A stretch of DNA of 64,000 nucleotides from Salinimicrobium nanhaiense (GTDB lineage: Bacteria; Bacteroidota; Bacteroidia; Flavobacteriales; Flavobacteriaceae), in NCBI GenBank assembly GCA_012038135.1, contig JAAVJQ010000003.1, positions 224,435-288,434 of the forward strand, given 5' to 3'. The notes under the pieces were generated by a model. The model worked only from the letters and a program-made list of their open reading frames with translations, searched no databases and was not told the origin of the DNA. Shown here in pieces: positions 35,537 through 44,029 of the stretch; positions within the stretch are counted from its first letter, which is position 1, and every line of letters starts with the position of its first letter. Made by a program: the position numbers and the translations under genes.

Positions 35537-35550
35537 GTGACATACATCAC
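35537..35550. promoter_or_regulatory. Crp/Fnr-type palindrome GTGA-N6-TCAC
   Basis: GTGACATACATCAC has the two half-sites of the classical Crp operator with the normal six-base spacer, extended by one matching A on the right. It lies about 30 bases upstream of the yceI -33 element, where class I/II activators bind. The Crp/Fnr gene immediately upstream is the natural candidate regulator. Confidence 0.55.
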
Positions 35551-35572
35551 ATCCATTTCTTATCATAGGTCA

Positions 35573-35603
35573 TTGGCAAAGGCGAGTCATGCCTGTAAAT
35601 TTG
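35573..35603 (+). promoter_or_regulatory. Promoter of the first yceI gene
   Basis: TTGG at 35573 and TAAATTTG at 35596-35603 are 20 bases apart. The second box matches TAnnTTTG exactly. The ATG of yceI is about 40 bases downstream. Confidence 0.55.
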
Positions 35604-35644
35604 CAGAGTAAACATTAAATAAAAACTAAAAAAACTCCAATACT

Positions 35645-36172
35645 ATGGCAACTACAAAATGGTTTATCGATCCCACACACAGTGAAGTAACCTTTAAAGT
35701 AAAGCACTTAATGATCTCAACCGTAACCGGAAAATTCAAGGTTTTTGAAGGTTCGGCAGAAAGTGAAGGAGATAAGTTCCAAAAGGTAAACAACGTAGAA
35801 TTCAAGGCTGATGTCAAGTCGGTCGACACGAGCAATGACCAGAGAGATGAGCATCTTAGATCTGGTGATTTCTTCGAAGTAGAAAATCATCCTTATCTGG
35901 TTTTTAAAGCCGAAAGCTTTGACGTGAATAATGATACAGTTAAGGGACAGCTTAGCATTAAAGACGTAACAAAAACCGTTGAGCTGGATGTTGCTTTTGG
36001 TGGTGAGGTTATAGATCCTTACGGACAAACTAAGGCCGGACTTACTGTTTCAGGAAAAATTAGCCGAAAAGAATTTGGATTGACCTATGATGCAGTAACT
36101 GAAGCCGGAAACGTCGTTCTGGGTGACCAGATCAGAATAAATGTTGAAGTTCAGTTTGTAAAACAAGCATAA
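35645..36172 (+). CDS. YceI-family lipid-binding protein, cytoplasmic form
   Basis: The 175-residue protein begins directly with the mature YceI domain (TTKWFIDPTHSEVTFKVKHLMISTVTGKFKVFEGS) and has no signal peptide, unlike its relative encoded at 37482. YceI proteins form a lipocalin-like barrel that holds a polyisoprenoid chain such as a quinone tail. The motifs SVDTSNDQRDEHLRSGDFFEVENHP and LSIKDVTKTVELDV are family hallmarks. It is likely to be induced under redox or electrophile stress through the Crp-like site in its upstream region. It heads a run of rightward genes to 39466. Confidence 0.93.
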   Translation: MATTKWFIDPTHSEVTFKVKHLMISTVTGKFKVFEGSAESEGDKFQKVNNVEFKADVKSVDTSNDQRDEHLRSGDFFEVENHPYLVFKAESFDVNNDTVKGQLSIKDVTKTVELDVAFGGEVIDPYGQTKAGLTVSGKISRKEFGLTYDAVTEAGNVVLGDQIRINVEVQFVKQA

Positions 36173-36180
36173 ATAATACT

Positions 36181-36217
36181 GCAGCGGCGGAAGGTGGTTT
36201 TCACTTTCCGCCGCTGC
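36181..36217 (+). terminator. Strong hairpin after yceI
   Basis: GCAGCGGCGGAA (36181-36192) and TTCCGCCGCTGC (36206-36217) form a 12-bp GC-rich stem. There is no T-run after it, so it may stabilise the upstream transcript's 3' end or slow the polymerase rather than terminate fully. Confidence 0.5.
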
Positions 36218-36233
36218 ACCAGGAAAGAGACAG

Positions 36234-36710
36234 ATGATGAAGAAAACAATAGCAATTTTAGGAGAACACAAAGGGATCTTTCCCAATGTGATGCAGGTTT
36301 TGATGAAGCAGGACCTCCGGTTGCTCTTTGTTTCTGAAGATGAGGCGAAGAAGCTCAAAATAAGCAGGCAGCCGGAATTCCGGTATGCAACTGCCGAAGT
36401 AGAATTTTTGAGCTGTGAAAGGGACGGATGCTGGGAAGCCGATATGATCGTGCTGGTCGACCCCGACACCTCCTCTGCTTCTCTTGTGGAAAAAATTAAA
36501 GAAGTGGCCACTCAAAAGATCGTGCTGGTAGCTTCTGAAGGTAAAACTAATAAAGATGAACCCGATCTGCGGGAGTTGCTTCCGTGGTCAAAGGTAGTGG
36601 AGATCCAACTCAACACCGTTGAAAAAGAATTCTCCTTATGCAGTAATAATTCTGAAGCAAAGGCAGAAGTTAAAAGGCTTTTTGAAGCATCGGGTTATCA
36701 ACTAAAATAA
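36234..36710 (+). CDS. Rossmann-like hypothetical protein
   Basis: The 158-residue product starts MMKKTIAILGEHKGIFPNVMQVLMKQDLRLLFVSED, with the beta-alpha-beta opening of a Rossmann nucleotide-binding fold, and later ADMIVLVDPDTSSASLVEKI. The usual GxGxxG loop is changed to GEHKG. It resembles in outline the N-terminal part of NADP-dependent oxidoreductases and short YceI-linked proteins, but I do not recognise a named family. It lies immediately before the DsbA-type gene and is cotranscribed with it. Confidence 0.65.
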   Translation: MMKKTIAILGEHKGIFPNVMQVLMKQDLRLLFVSEDEAKKLKISRQPEFRYATAEVEFLSCERDGCWEADMIVLVDPDTSSASLVEKIKEVATQKIVLVASEGKTNKDEPDLRELLPWSKVVEIQLNTVEKEFSLCSNNSEAKAEVKRLFEASGYQLK

Positions 36711-36719
36711 ATGATTATT

Positions 36720-37418
36720 ATGGAAATAAAAATTTGGTCAGATGTAAGATGTCCTTTCTGTTATATAGGAAAGAAGAAATTTGAGGATGCCCTGGAAAAA
36801 TTTCCGCAGAAGGAAGGGGTAAAAGTAACCTGGAAGAGCTTTCAGCTTGACCCTAACCTCAAAACAGATGCGAGCACGAGCACCCTGGATTATTTCGTGA
36901 AGACGAAAGGGGTGAGCGCAGAACAGGCAAGGCAAATGTTAGGCGGTGCAGCGAATATGGCGCGGGAAGCCGGACTGGATTTCAAACTTGAAGAAACCGT
37001 TCCTGCGAATTCCTTTATGGCACATCGACTTATCCAGCTGGCAAAATCAAAAGGTCTGGGAAATGAGATCGAGGAAGTGCTTTTTAAAGTCCATTTTACG
37101 GAAGCAAAGAACATCGATGATGTTGCAGTTCTGGTTGATGCAGCGACTTCCATAGGTATGGATGCCGAAGAAGTGAAGAAAACTTTAGAATCTGATGATT
37201 TCGCTTATGAGGTGAAACAGGATGAAATGGAGGCGCGAAATATTGGAGTGAGAGGAGTTCCCTTCTTTGTCTTTAACGACAAATATGCAGTTTCGGGAGC
37301 ACAGCCTTCAGAAGCCTTTTTACAGACCCTTGAAAAAGCATGGGAAGAATTCCAGCCTAAATCTGATTTGGAGATCTCTCAGGGTGACTCCTGTGATATT
37401 GACGGAAGTTGTAATTAA
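36720..37418 (+). CDS. DsbA-family oxidoreductase, FrnE-like
   Basis: The thioredoxin-fold protein starts MEIKIWSDVRCPFCYIG, with the CPFC redox pair at C11 and C14, followed by the helical insertion typical of DsbA/HCCA2 proteins (residues about 45-165) and the cis-proline GVRGVPFFVF. It has no signal peptide, so it works in the cytoplasm as FrnE does in Deinococcus stress responses. An alternative ATG three codons earlier (36711) directly abuts the preceding stop. The C-terminal CDIDGSCN adds two further cysteines that could form a second redox pair. Confidence 0.9.
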   Translation: MEIKIWSDVRCPFCYIGKKKFEDALEKFPQKEGVKVTWKSFQLDPNLKTDASTSTLDYFVKTKGVSAEQARQMLGGAANMAREAGLDFKLEETVPANSFMAHRLIQLAKSKGLGNEIEEVLFKVHFTEAKNIDDVAVLVDAATSIGMDAEEVKKTLESDDFAYEVKQDEMEARNIGVRGVPFFVFNDKYAVSGAQPSEAFLQTLEKAWEEFQPKSDLEISQGDSCDIDGSCN

Positions 37419-37481
37419 CTATGGATCTGTGAATACTTAAATAAAACTATAAAAACTAATTCAATCTCTAACTATTAAAAA

Positions 37482-38063
37482 ATGAAAACAATGAAACAAG
37501 TATTTTCTTTATTAACGATCGCTTTTTTAAGCACCACAACCTTTGCACAAACTACCTGGAAAGTAGATCCCGCACACACGCAGGTTTCTTTCGGGATCAC
37601 TCACATGGGAATTTCTGAAGTAGAAGGCAGGTTTAATCAATTTGACGGCAACATTACAGCATCAAACAAAGATTTTAGCGATGCAAAATATGAACTCACA
37701 GTTGAAGTTCCTTCCATTGACACCGGAGTTGAGATGCGCGACAACCATCTTAAAAATGCAGATTTTTTCGATGCTGAAAAGTATCCAAAAATGACCTTTA
37801 AGAGCACGTCTTCAGAAAAAGTTGGTGACAATAAATATAAGGTCGCCGGGGATCTTACTTTTCACGGAATCACCAAACCTGTTACTCTTGATGTATGGTA
37901 CCGCGGAACGATTGAGAACCCGCAAAACGGTGATGTGATCTCCGGATTCGCGATCTCCGGAGAGGTAAAAAGATCTGACTATAACTTAGGTTCCGGTTTT
38001 CCTGAAGCGGTCTTGAGTGACAAAGTTGTAATCGACGTAGACGGAGAGTTTAAAAAACAATAA
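37482..38063 (+). CDS. YceI-family protein, periplasmic
   Basis: The 193-residue protein has a clear SPI signal (MKTMKQVFSLLTIAFLSTTTFAQ) followed by the YceI barrel (WKVDPAHTQVSFGITHMGISEVEGRFNQFDG, VPSIDTGVEMRDNHLKNADFFDAEKYPKMTF, FHGITKPVTLDV). It is the exported counterpart of the protein encoded at 35645, so the cluster places the same isoprenoid-carrier fold on both sides of the inner membrane. Its AT-rich upstream gap of 63 bases is long enough for its own promoter. Confidence 0.93.
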   Translation: MKTMKQVFSLLTIAFLSTTTFAQTTWKVDPAHTQVSFGITHMGISEVEGRFNQFDGNITASNKDFSDAKYELTVEVPSIDTGVEMRDNHLKNADFFDAEKYPKMTFKSTSSEKVGDNKYKVAGDLTFHGITKPVTLDVWYRGTIENPQNGDVISGFAISGEVKRSDYNLGSGFPEAVLSDKVVIDVDGEFKKQ

Positions 38064-38184
38064 GCCCCTATTTGTGAGGAAGCCGATGATCTTTTGATAG
38101 TTGATATGAGATCCCCCTACCGGCTTCCTTATTTTAAAAAATAAGTCCTGGTTCTTGCCTCTTGACTCTTGATGCAAATAAAAA

Positions 38185-39018
38185 ATGTCTCCATTTTCAG
38201 CCTTTAATGATTTCACATCAAACCTGCCATGGCAGGATAAAATGATGCCGGTATTGTTCATTGGTCATGGATCTCCCATGAATGGAATTCAGGACAATGA
38301 ATTTAGTAGCCGGTGGAAAAAGATGGCACAGGAGATTCCTATACCTAAAGCAGTATTGGTGGTCTCTGCCCATTGGCTTTCCCATGGCACCCGTATTACG
38401 GCAATGAATTTTCCGCAGACGATACATGACTTTGGAGGCTTTCCGCAGGAATTGTTTGAAGTACAATATCCTGCCCCCGGAAGTCCGGCGATTGCTGCTG
38501 AAACTAAAAAGCTGGTAAAAATGGCTTCTATTGAAGAAGATCATGACTGGGGTCTCGATCACGGCACCTGGACGGTGGTAAGGCATATGTATCCTGAAGC
38601 CAACATCCCGGTCCTGCAATTGAGTATTGACCGCAACAAAGGTCCAAAATACCATTTTGAGCTGGCAAAGGAGCTTCTGGATCTTCGGAAAAAAGGAGTG
38701 TTGATCATTGGTAGTGGTAATATGGTACACAACCTGGGAATGCTGGCATGGGACAAGATCGATGAACCGGAATTTGGTTATGACTGGGCTTTGGAGATCA
38801 ATGAACGCTTTATAAAGCACATTTCAGAAGGAGATTTTGATCCGCTTATAAATTTTGGTTCACTGGGAGCGGAAGGCCGGCTGGCAATCCCTACCCCCGA
38901 ACACTATCTCCCGCTACTTTATACCCTCGCACTTAAAAAAGAGGAAGAACAAGTCTCATTTTTCAATGACAGGGCGGTAGCAGGATCTTTAACAATGACT
39001 TCAGTAAAAATTGGATAA
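38185..39018 (+). CDS. DODA-type extradiol ring-opening dioxygenase (YgiD-like)
   Basis: The 277-residue protein is of the LigB/DODA class. Conserved blocks are MMPVLFIGHGSPMNGI (metal histidine), VVSAHWLSHGTRITAMNFPQTIHDFGGFP and DWGLDHGTWTVVRHMYPEANIPVLQLSID. These enzymes open catechols such as DOPA in an iron- or zinc-dependent way. A start at M20 would also give a complete domain. It stands in the same stress cluster as the VOC dioxygenase, pirin and DoxX. Its stop overlaps the alternative TTG start of doxX. Confidence 0.92.
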   Translation: MSPFSAFNDFTSNLPWQDKMMPVLFIGHGSPMNGIQDNEFSSRWKKMAQEIPIPKAVLVVSAHWLSHGTRITAMNFPQTIHDFGGFPQELFEVQYPAPGSPAIAAETKKLVKMASIEEDHDWGLDHGTWTVVRHMYPEANIPVLQLSIDRNKGPKYHFELAKELLDLRKKGVLIIGSGNMVHNLGMLAWDKIDEPEFGYDWALEINERFIKHISEGDFDPLINFGSLGAEGRLAIPTPEHYLPLLYTLALKKEEEQVSFFNDRAVAGSLTMTSVKIG

Positions 39019-39025
39019 AAAATAT

Positions 39026-39466
39026 ATGATGAACACATTCACAAATACAAATTTTAAAACCTCCCAGGTAGATCTGGCTTTATTGATCTTAAGAGTGGGA
39101 GTTGGAGTTTTAATGCTGACTCACGGAATTCCAAAATTGCAAATGCTTTTTGCCGGGGGAGAGATTCAGTTTCCCGGGGTACTGGGATTAAGCCCTGCTG
39201 TTTCACTTGCCCTGGCAGTTTTCGCTGAGGTGGTATGTTCTATTTTGCTCATAATAGGTCTGGGAACACGATGGGCTTCAATTCCGTTAATCGTGACTAT
39301 GCTGGTGGCAGTCCTGTTGGTGCATGGAAGTGATCCCTTTGCTAATCAGGAACCGGGGTTGTTATACCTGTTCCTTTATTTACCTCTATTGATCCTTGGA
39401 GGTGGAAGATATTCTTTAGACCACTTGATTAACACCGCACAGAGGCCGCAGTTGGCCAAAAGCTAA
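39026..39466 (+). CDS. DoxX-family membrane protein (MhqP-like)
   Basis: The 146-residue protein has four membrane segments (from ALLILRVGVGVLMLTHGIPKLQML to LYLFLYLPLLILGGG). The motif THGIPKLQ and the following GE are typical of DoxX. In Bacillus a DoxX protein, MhqP, is co-regulated with ring-cleaving dioxygenases by the quinone sensor MhqR, and the same partnership is seen here. ATG 39026 is preferred to the TTG at 39011. The gene is followed by a clear terminator, so it ends the operon. Confidence 0.88.
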   Translation: MMNTFTNTNFKTSQVDLALLILRVGVGVLMLTHGIPKLQMLFAGGEIQFPGVLGLSPAVSLALAVFAEVVCSILLIIGLGTRWASIPLIVTMLVAVLLVHGSDPFANQEPGLLYLFLYLPLLILGGGRYSLDHLINTAQRPQLAKS

Positions 39467-39490
39467 GCTGTAGATGCTTCAATTGTCCTG

Positions 39491-39526
39491 AAAGTCCTGC
39501 TGGTAGCCGCAGGACTTTTTAGTTTT
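39491..39526 (+). terminator. Terminator after doxX
   Basis: AAAGTCCTGC (39491-39500) pairs with GCAGGACTTT (39509-39518) over an eight-base loop and is followed by TTAGTTTTT. From here to 39691 I see no gene. Confidence 0.8.
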
Positions 39527-39691
39527 TAGTAGTTTTATTAAAGTGAGCTTTAAAAACAACTCTAATTAAGGGAGGAACCAAAGAAGACATGCGTATTTAT
39601 GAATATAAAGCCTAATATGTTCGCAGCGGTAATAAAAGCCGTTCAGCAAGGAAAAAAATAATCCTTAAAACAGCCAAAATAACAGTAGCAA

Positions 39692-40087
39692 CTACATACT
39701 GCCCATAAGTAACAGAAAGAAACCAATTGCGATTGCAATAGAAATTAAGGTGGGTTTCACCCAGCTTTTCTTTTTAAAAGAGAAATCACTGCCAATGAAT
39801 TTGTTCCAGAAATATTCATTTAAAATGGCTGCACCTATGACATTGGCGACGATGCTTAAGGTGGGGGAAAGACTAAAAACCTGCATCACTACAGCAGTGG
39901 CGATCACAAAGATAAATGCAAATAGCCCTACCACAAGTGCGGGTTTATTTTTACCCAGGCTCCGCAGGTTCGCGATGAGCAGTGCTGCTGCAAAGATCGT
40001 GGAAAACAGGATGGCGAACATGAGTATAAGCGTTTTGGAATAGAGTTCCGGTAGGTTTCGTTCTGAGTTATCTTCCTGTTCGATCAT
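39692..40087 (-). CDS. Hypothetical four-helix membrane protein
   Basis: The 131-residue protein (start MIEQEDNSERNLPELYSK; a TTG nine codons upstream is less likely) has about four hydrophobic segments: TLILMFAILFSTIFAAALLIA, ALVVGLFAFIFVIATAVVMQVF, TLSIVANVIGAAILNEYFW and TLISIAIAIGFFLLLMGS. The loop between the last two contains NKFIGSDFSFKKKS. I do not recognise the family. It stands alone between two rightward genes and is convergent with doxX. Confidence 0.7.
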   Translation of the reverse strand: MIEQEDNSERNLPELYSKTLILMFAILFSTIFAAALLIANLRSLGKNKPALVVGLFAFIFVIATAVVMQVFSLSPTLSIVANVIGAAILNEYFWNKFIGSDFSFKKKSWVKPTLISIAIAIGFFLLLMGSM

Positions 40088-40243
40088 AAAAATGTCAGCA
40101 TTTTGAGCTGGCAAATTTACAGGTTTTAACTGATAATATTTTACGCCTTTTTCGCAAATTATCCCTGAAATTCTCAGTCCGGCTGACTCTCATCATAGTT
40201 CTCTTCCTGTACGTGTTTTTATTTTGTCTTTTCAAGCAATTTG

Positions 40244-41536
40244 ATGAACTTCCCGACCCGAATGAAAAAAGTTAAGAACAGGTGGCTCATTGCCGCTTCT
40301 GCAGTTGGCATTCATCTTTCAATTGGTTCAGTTTATGCCTGGAGTGTTTTTACCACTCCTTTGGTCGAGCAATTGGGCTGGAATTTAAAGGAAACTCAAT
40401 TCAGCTTTAGTCTGGCGATCTTTTGTCTTGGAATTTCGGCAGCATTCCTGGGGCATTTCCTTGAGAAAAAAGGTCCAAAAATCTCCGGCTTGCTTACCGC
40501 GATCTTTTTTGGAATTGGTATGGCGGGATCTGGTCTGGCCGTGCACCTGGGTTCTATTTACCTGCTTTACCTATGCTATGGACTGCTGGGCGGGATAGGA
40601 CTTGGATTAGGATACATTACCCCTGTAGCCACGCTTATAAAATGGTTCCCCGACAAACCGGGCCTGGCAACAGGAATGGCAGTAATGGGTTTTGGATTTG
40701 CAGCCCTTATAAGCAGTCCGCTTATCGTCTACCTCATTGGAGCCGTAGGAATAGCAAATACGTTTTACCTCATGGGTGCCATTTACTTCCTGGTGATTCT
40801 CATTTCCTCCTTGTATCTCGCACCCCCGCCAGAGGGGTGGATGCAGGAACAAAAAGCCCCGGGTAAAAAGGAGAAAATAATAAGACCTTTACCTCTTGGA
40901 CTTGATGCTAATAAAGCCGTGAAAACCCGAAGTTTTTGGTTGCTGTGGCTCATGTTCTTTATCAATATTTCATGCGGGATTGCGATCATATCGGCCGCTT
41001 CTCCTATGGCGCAGGAATTCGCCGGCCTGAGTGTTGTTGCCGCTGCAACCATGGTAGGTATTATGGGGTTGTTCAACGGCCTGAGTCGAATTGGCTGGGC
41101 ATCACTTTCAGATCTTATTGGAAGGCCAAACATCTTCAGTATTTTTTTCCTGGTGCAGATCCCGGTTTTTCTATTGCTCCCGGTGGTGAAAGATCCTCTT
41201 TTGTTCCAGGTTCTTCTGTTCATCATTATTTCCTGTTATGGCGGCGGTTTCGCAACCATGCCATCTTTTTTGGGAGATATCTTCGGAACAAGGCACCTGG
41301 GAATAATACTGGGATATATGCTTACCGCCTGGGCAGCAGCCGGCATGGCCGGACCATTGTTCGCTGCCTGGACCCGCACAATTTCAGAATCTTATGACAT
41401 CACCCTCTACTTCTTTGCCGGATTGCTCTTTATTGCAATGATCTTCTCATTTTTGATCCGCAGGGACATTCAGAAATTACAAACCTTAAAAGCTGTCCCA
41501 AATCCCGAGCCTTCTCTGGACAAAGCTGAGGTGTAA
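40244..41536 (+). CDS. MFS transporter of the OFA (oxalate/formate antiporter) family
   Basis: The 430-residue carrier has about twelve membrane helices. The N-terminal blocks GSVYAWSVFTTPLVEQLGWN, GPKISGLLTAIFFGIGMAGSG and GLGLGYITPVATLIKWFPDKPGLATGMAVMGFGF are characteristic of OFA carriers such as OxlT and YhjX. The substrate is a carboxylate, possibly pyruvate or another small acid; oxalate is only one possibility. A central cytoplasmic loop (about 195-225) separates the two halves. It starts at ATG 40244, one codon after a TTG, and is a single-gene unit as far as can be seen. Confidence 0.88.
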   Translation: MNFPTRMKKVKNRWLIAASAVGIHLSIGSVYAWSVFTTPLVEQLGWNLKETQFSFSLAIFCLGISAAFLGHFLEKKGPKISGLLTAIFFGIGMAGSGLAVHLGSIYLLYLCYGLLGGIGLGLGYITPVATLIKWFPDKPGLATGMAVMGFGFAALISSPLIVYLIGAVGIANTFYLMGAIYFLVILISSLYLAPPPEGWMQEQKAPGKKEKIIRPLPLGLDANKAVKTRSFWLLWLMFFINISCGIAIISAASPMAQEFAGLSVVAAATMVGIMGLFNGLSRIGWASLSDLIGRPNIFSIFFLVQIPVFLLLPVVKDPLLFQVLLFIIISCYGGGFATMPSFLGDIFGTRHLGIILGYMLTAWAAAGMAGPLFAAWTRTISESYDITLYFFAGLLFIAMIFSFLIRRDIQKLQTLKAVPNPEPSLDKAEV

Positions 41537-41621
41537 AACTGTAATACTGCTTCGGCAGTAGGAAGGGAAATTTCTTCAGAATCATTATTTTCAGCAGGAA
41601 AAATTTATATTTAGTTCTAAT

Positions 41622-43013
41622 ATGAAAAAATTTCTCGGCTACGGTCTCATTTTGTTATTGCTCGGCATAGTGGTCGTGGCTGTCATTTACTACCCCCGCC
41701 TCAACCTAATTACAGGTTTTGCTGCAAAGAATATGTGTTCCTGCGTTTTTGAAGCAGAACGAGATCCTGAGACCGTAACTGAATTGGATAACAATTTTGA
41801 TCCCGTAAATCTTTCCGAAACTGAGGTAGATTACAAAAATTTTTCAGCTTCTTCCACAGTCTTTGGTTTGAAGAAACGTACGGCAGTCTACAATCCGGGG
41901 TATGGATGTACACTGTTACCTGAAGAGTCTGGAAAAAATTCCCTTTTTGAATACAAGCCAAAAAGGACATTTTTGGAAAGTAATACTCCTTATCCCTTCG
42001 GAAATGCGGAACCCATAGACACCACTTTTGCTGAAGTTGATTCTTCCCAATTAGAAGCAGCCCTTGAAAATGCCTTTTTAGAAGCCAATAAGACCAGGGC
42101 AGTTGTGGTGCTGTATAAGGATCACCTAATAGCTGAAAAATATGCTCCCGGTTTTACTTATAAGACGAAACTGCTGGGTTGGTCTATGACCAAAAGTATT
42201 ACCAGTGCAGTTCTGGGAGTGCTGGAAAAGAAGGGGCAGATAACCGTTAAACAAGATGATCTTTTCCCCGAATGGGAGAAGGATGCAAGAGCAGAGATCA
42301 CCCTGGATGACTTGCTTCAAATGAATAGCGGCCTGGCGTGGGAGGAGGATTATACCAAAATATCCGATGTCACAAAAATGCTTTTTTTAGCCGAAGATAT
42401 GACCCAGGTGCAACTGCATAAGAAACTGGTAGGGGAGCCGGGAAGTGTATGGAATTACTCTTCTGGCACCTCCAACCTGCTTTCGGGATTTATTCGGGAT
42501 CAATTTAAATCTCATGAAGCTTATCTGGACTTCTGGTACACTCAGTTAATCGATAAAATAGGAATGCATTCCATGACCCTGGAGCCGGATCTTGCGGGGA
42601 ATTATGTTGGCTCTTCATACTCCTGGGCTACCGCGAGGGACTGGGCAAAATTCGGGCTCCTTTATCTCAACAAAGGCAACTGGAATGGCGAGCAGCTGCT
42701 TAATGAATCCTGGATTGATTATACCGTGCAACCTGTGGTAGGATCAGATGAACAGTATGGAGCGCATTTCTGGCTGAATTCCGGCGGAATATATCCGGAT
42801 GTGCCGCGGGATCTTTTCTCTGCAAACGGGTTTCAGGGGCAACATGTTTTTATTATTCCTTCTGAAGATCTTGTAGTTGTAAGGTTCGGATTAGTGGAAC
42901 ACCCTGACTTCGACATCAACCTTTTCCTGAAAGAAATTATTGAAGCGGTGAATTCTGAAGTTGATTCAGTTGTTCCGCAGCAAAAGCAGGAAGTTTCAGA
43001 AGTTGAGATCTGA
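41622..43013 (+). CDS. Serine hydrolase, class C beta-lactamase/esterase fold
   Basis: The 463-residue protein has one N-terminal membrane anchor (residues 5-24) and an exported catalytic domain. The SxxK motif is S188-M-T-K191 in LGWSMTKSITSAVLG, and the tyrosine motif is near Y279 in WNYSSGTSN. The C-terminal GAHFWLN and NGFQGQHVFIIPSEDLVVVRFG match 6-aminohexanoate-dimer hydrolase and esterase EstB relatives. It is therefore probably a peptidase or esterase rather than a true beta-lactamase. Two cysteines at 39 and 41 just after the membrane segment are unusual. Confidence 0.88.
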   Translation: MKKFLGYGLILLLLGIVVVAVIYYPRLNLITGFAAKNMCSCVFEAERDPETVTELDNNFDPVNLSETEVDYKNFSASSTVFGLKKRTAVYNPGYGCTLLPEESGKNSLFEYKPKRTFLESNTPYPFGNAEPIDTTFAEVDSSQLEAALENAFLEANKTRAVVVLYKDHLIAEKYAPGFTYKTKLLGWSMTKSITSAVLGVLEKKGQITVKQDDLFPEWEKDARAEITLDDLLQMNSGLAWEEDYTKISDVTKMLFLAEDMTQVQLHKKLVGEPGSVWNYSSGTSNLLSGFIRDQFKSHEAYLDFWYTQLIDKIGMHSMTLEPDLAGNYVGSSYSWATARDWAKFGLLYLNKGNWNGEQLLNESWIDYTVQPVVGSDEQYGAHFWLNSGGIYPDVPRDLFSANGFQGQHVFIIPSEDLVVVRFGLVEHPDFDINLFLKEIIEAVNSEVDSVVPQQKQEVSEVEI

Positions 43014-43142
43014 TAAGTGAAATTTTAAATCTAAAATTATCTTCCTCCTAATCCTAAAGTTCTGCTAAATCTGTAACTATTCTAAAATTTGATTTGCCAG
43101 GAGCCGTTTCTAAAAAAGAATAACCATTCAAAATATTAGAAA

Positions 43143-43904
43143 ATGAAAAAGACCAAATTTTTTAGTTTAGCATTTGTTGCTTTATTGACCCTTAATTCCT
43201 GTTCAAGTGACGACGATGGCGATACCGGAACAGAGGTAGATCTAAATCTCATTGCAGAGAGTTCAGATGATCATGTGAATTCCGCGGCACTTCCGCAGGC
43301 CATTCTTACTTACATCAGTACTAATTATCCCGAGAATACTATTCGGGAAGCTGAGGTAGAAGACAATGGCCAGTTTGAAGTAGAGCTTAATAATGGAACC
43401 GAACTTGTTTTTGATGCCCAGGGAAATTTCCTTGGAATCGATGATGACAGTGATGATGTTTTTGGAGACGAGGATATTGCCGCTGCAGATCTGCCGGAGA
43501 AGATCAGGAACTTTATAAGCACTCATTTTTCAGGAGCTACCATTGAAGAAGCCGAACTCGAAAACAACGGGAACTATGAGGTAGAACTTTCTACAGATGT
43601 TAAGCTCGTTTTTGATGCCAATGGGGATTTCCTTGGCCGAATAAGTGATGATGACAATGATGACAGTGATGATGAAGACATCGCAATAGCCGATCTGCCA
43701 CAGGGGATACAGGATTACATCACCACCAATTATCCCAACAACACTATCATTGAAGCTGAAAAAGAGGATGATGGTACTTTTGAGGTGACCCTTAATAACG
43801 GCATGGAACTAAAATTTGATGCAGAGGGGAATTTTGTAAGCGTCGATGATCATAACGGGGATGATGATGATGATGATGACGACGATGAAAACGGGGATGA
43901 TTAA
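43143..43904 (+). CDS. Three-repeat PepSY-like, Asp-rich surface lipoprotein
   Basis: The 253-residue lipoprotein (lipobox ending LNSC, C20) contains three copies of a PepSY-like unit of about 45-50 residues, at about 48-99, 114-157 and 182-224. Each runs LPxxIxxYIxTNYPxNTIxEAExEDNGxFEVxLNNGxELxFDAxGNF in outline. They are joined by Asp-rich linkers, and the protein ends in a run of eight Asp with few other residues. Units like this occur in putative beta-lactamase-inhibitor-like PepSY proteins. The acidic linkers suggest Ca2+ or cation binding on the surface. The true function is unknown. Confidence 0.85.
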   Translation: MKKTKFFSLAFVALLTLNSCSSDDDGDTGTEVDLNLIAESSDDHVNSAALPQAILTYISTNYPENTIREAEVEDNGQFEVELNNGTELVFDAQGNFLGIDDDSDDVFGDEDIAAADLPEKIRNFISTHFSGATIEEAELENNGNYEVELSTDVKLVFDANGDFLGRISDDDNDDSDDEDIAIADLPQGIQDYITTNYPNNTIIEAEKEDDGTFEVTLNNGMELKFDAEGNFVSVDDHNGDDDDDDDDDENGDD

Positions 43905-43928
43905 AAATTTTCTTGTTCAGTATAAAAA

Positions 43929-43958
43929 GAGGGCTTCAGTTTTTTGAAGCCCTTTTTT
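43929..43958 (+). terminator. Terminator after the PepSY lipoprotein gene
   Basis: GAGGGCTTCA and TGAAGCCC form an eight-base GC-rich stem (931-938 against 945-952 of this kilobase) followed by TTTTTT. It lies 25 bases after the stop codon. Confidence 0.85.
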
Positions 43959-44029
43959 AATTTTCCGCAGCTTTGAAGAAGCATAAGCACCAGAAAAGTA
44001 AAGGCTTCAAAAATGCCTTTTTTGCCACC

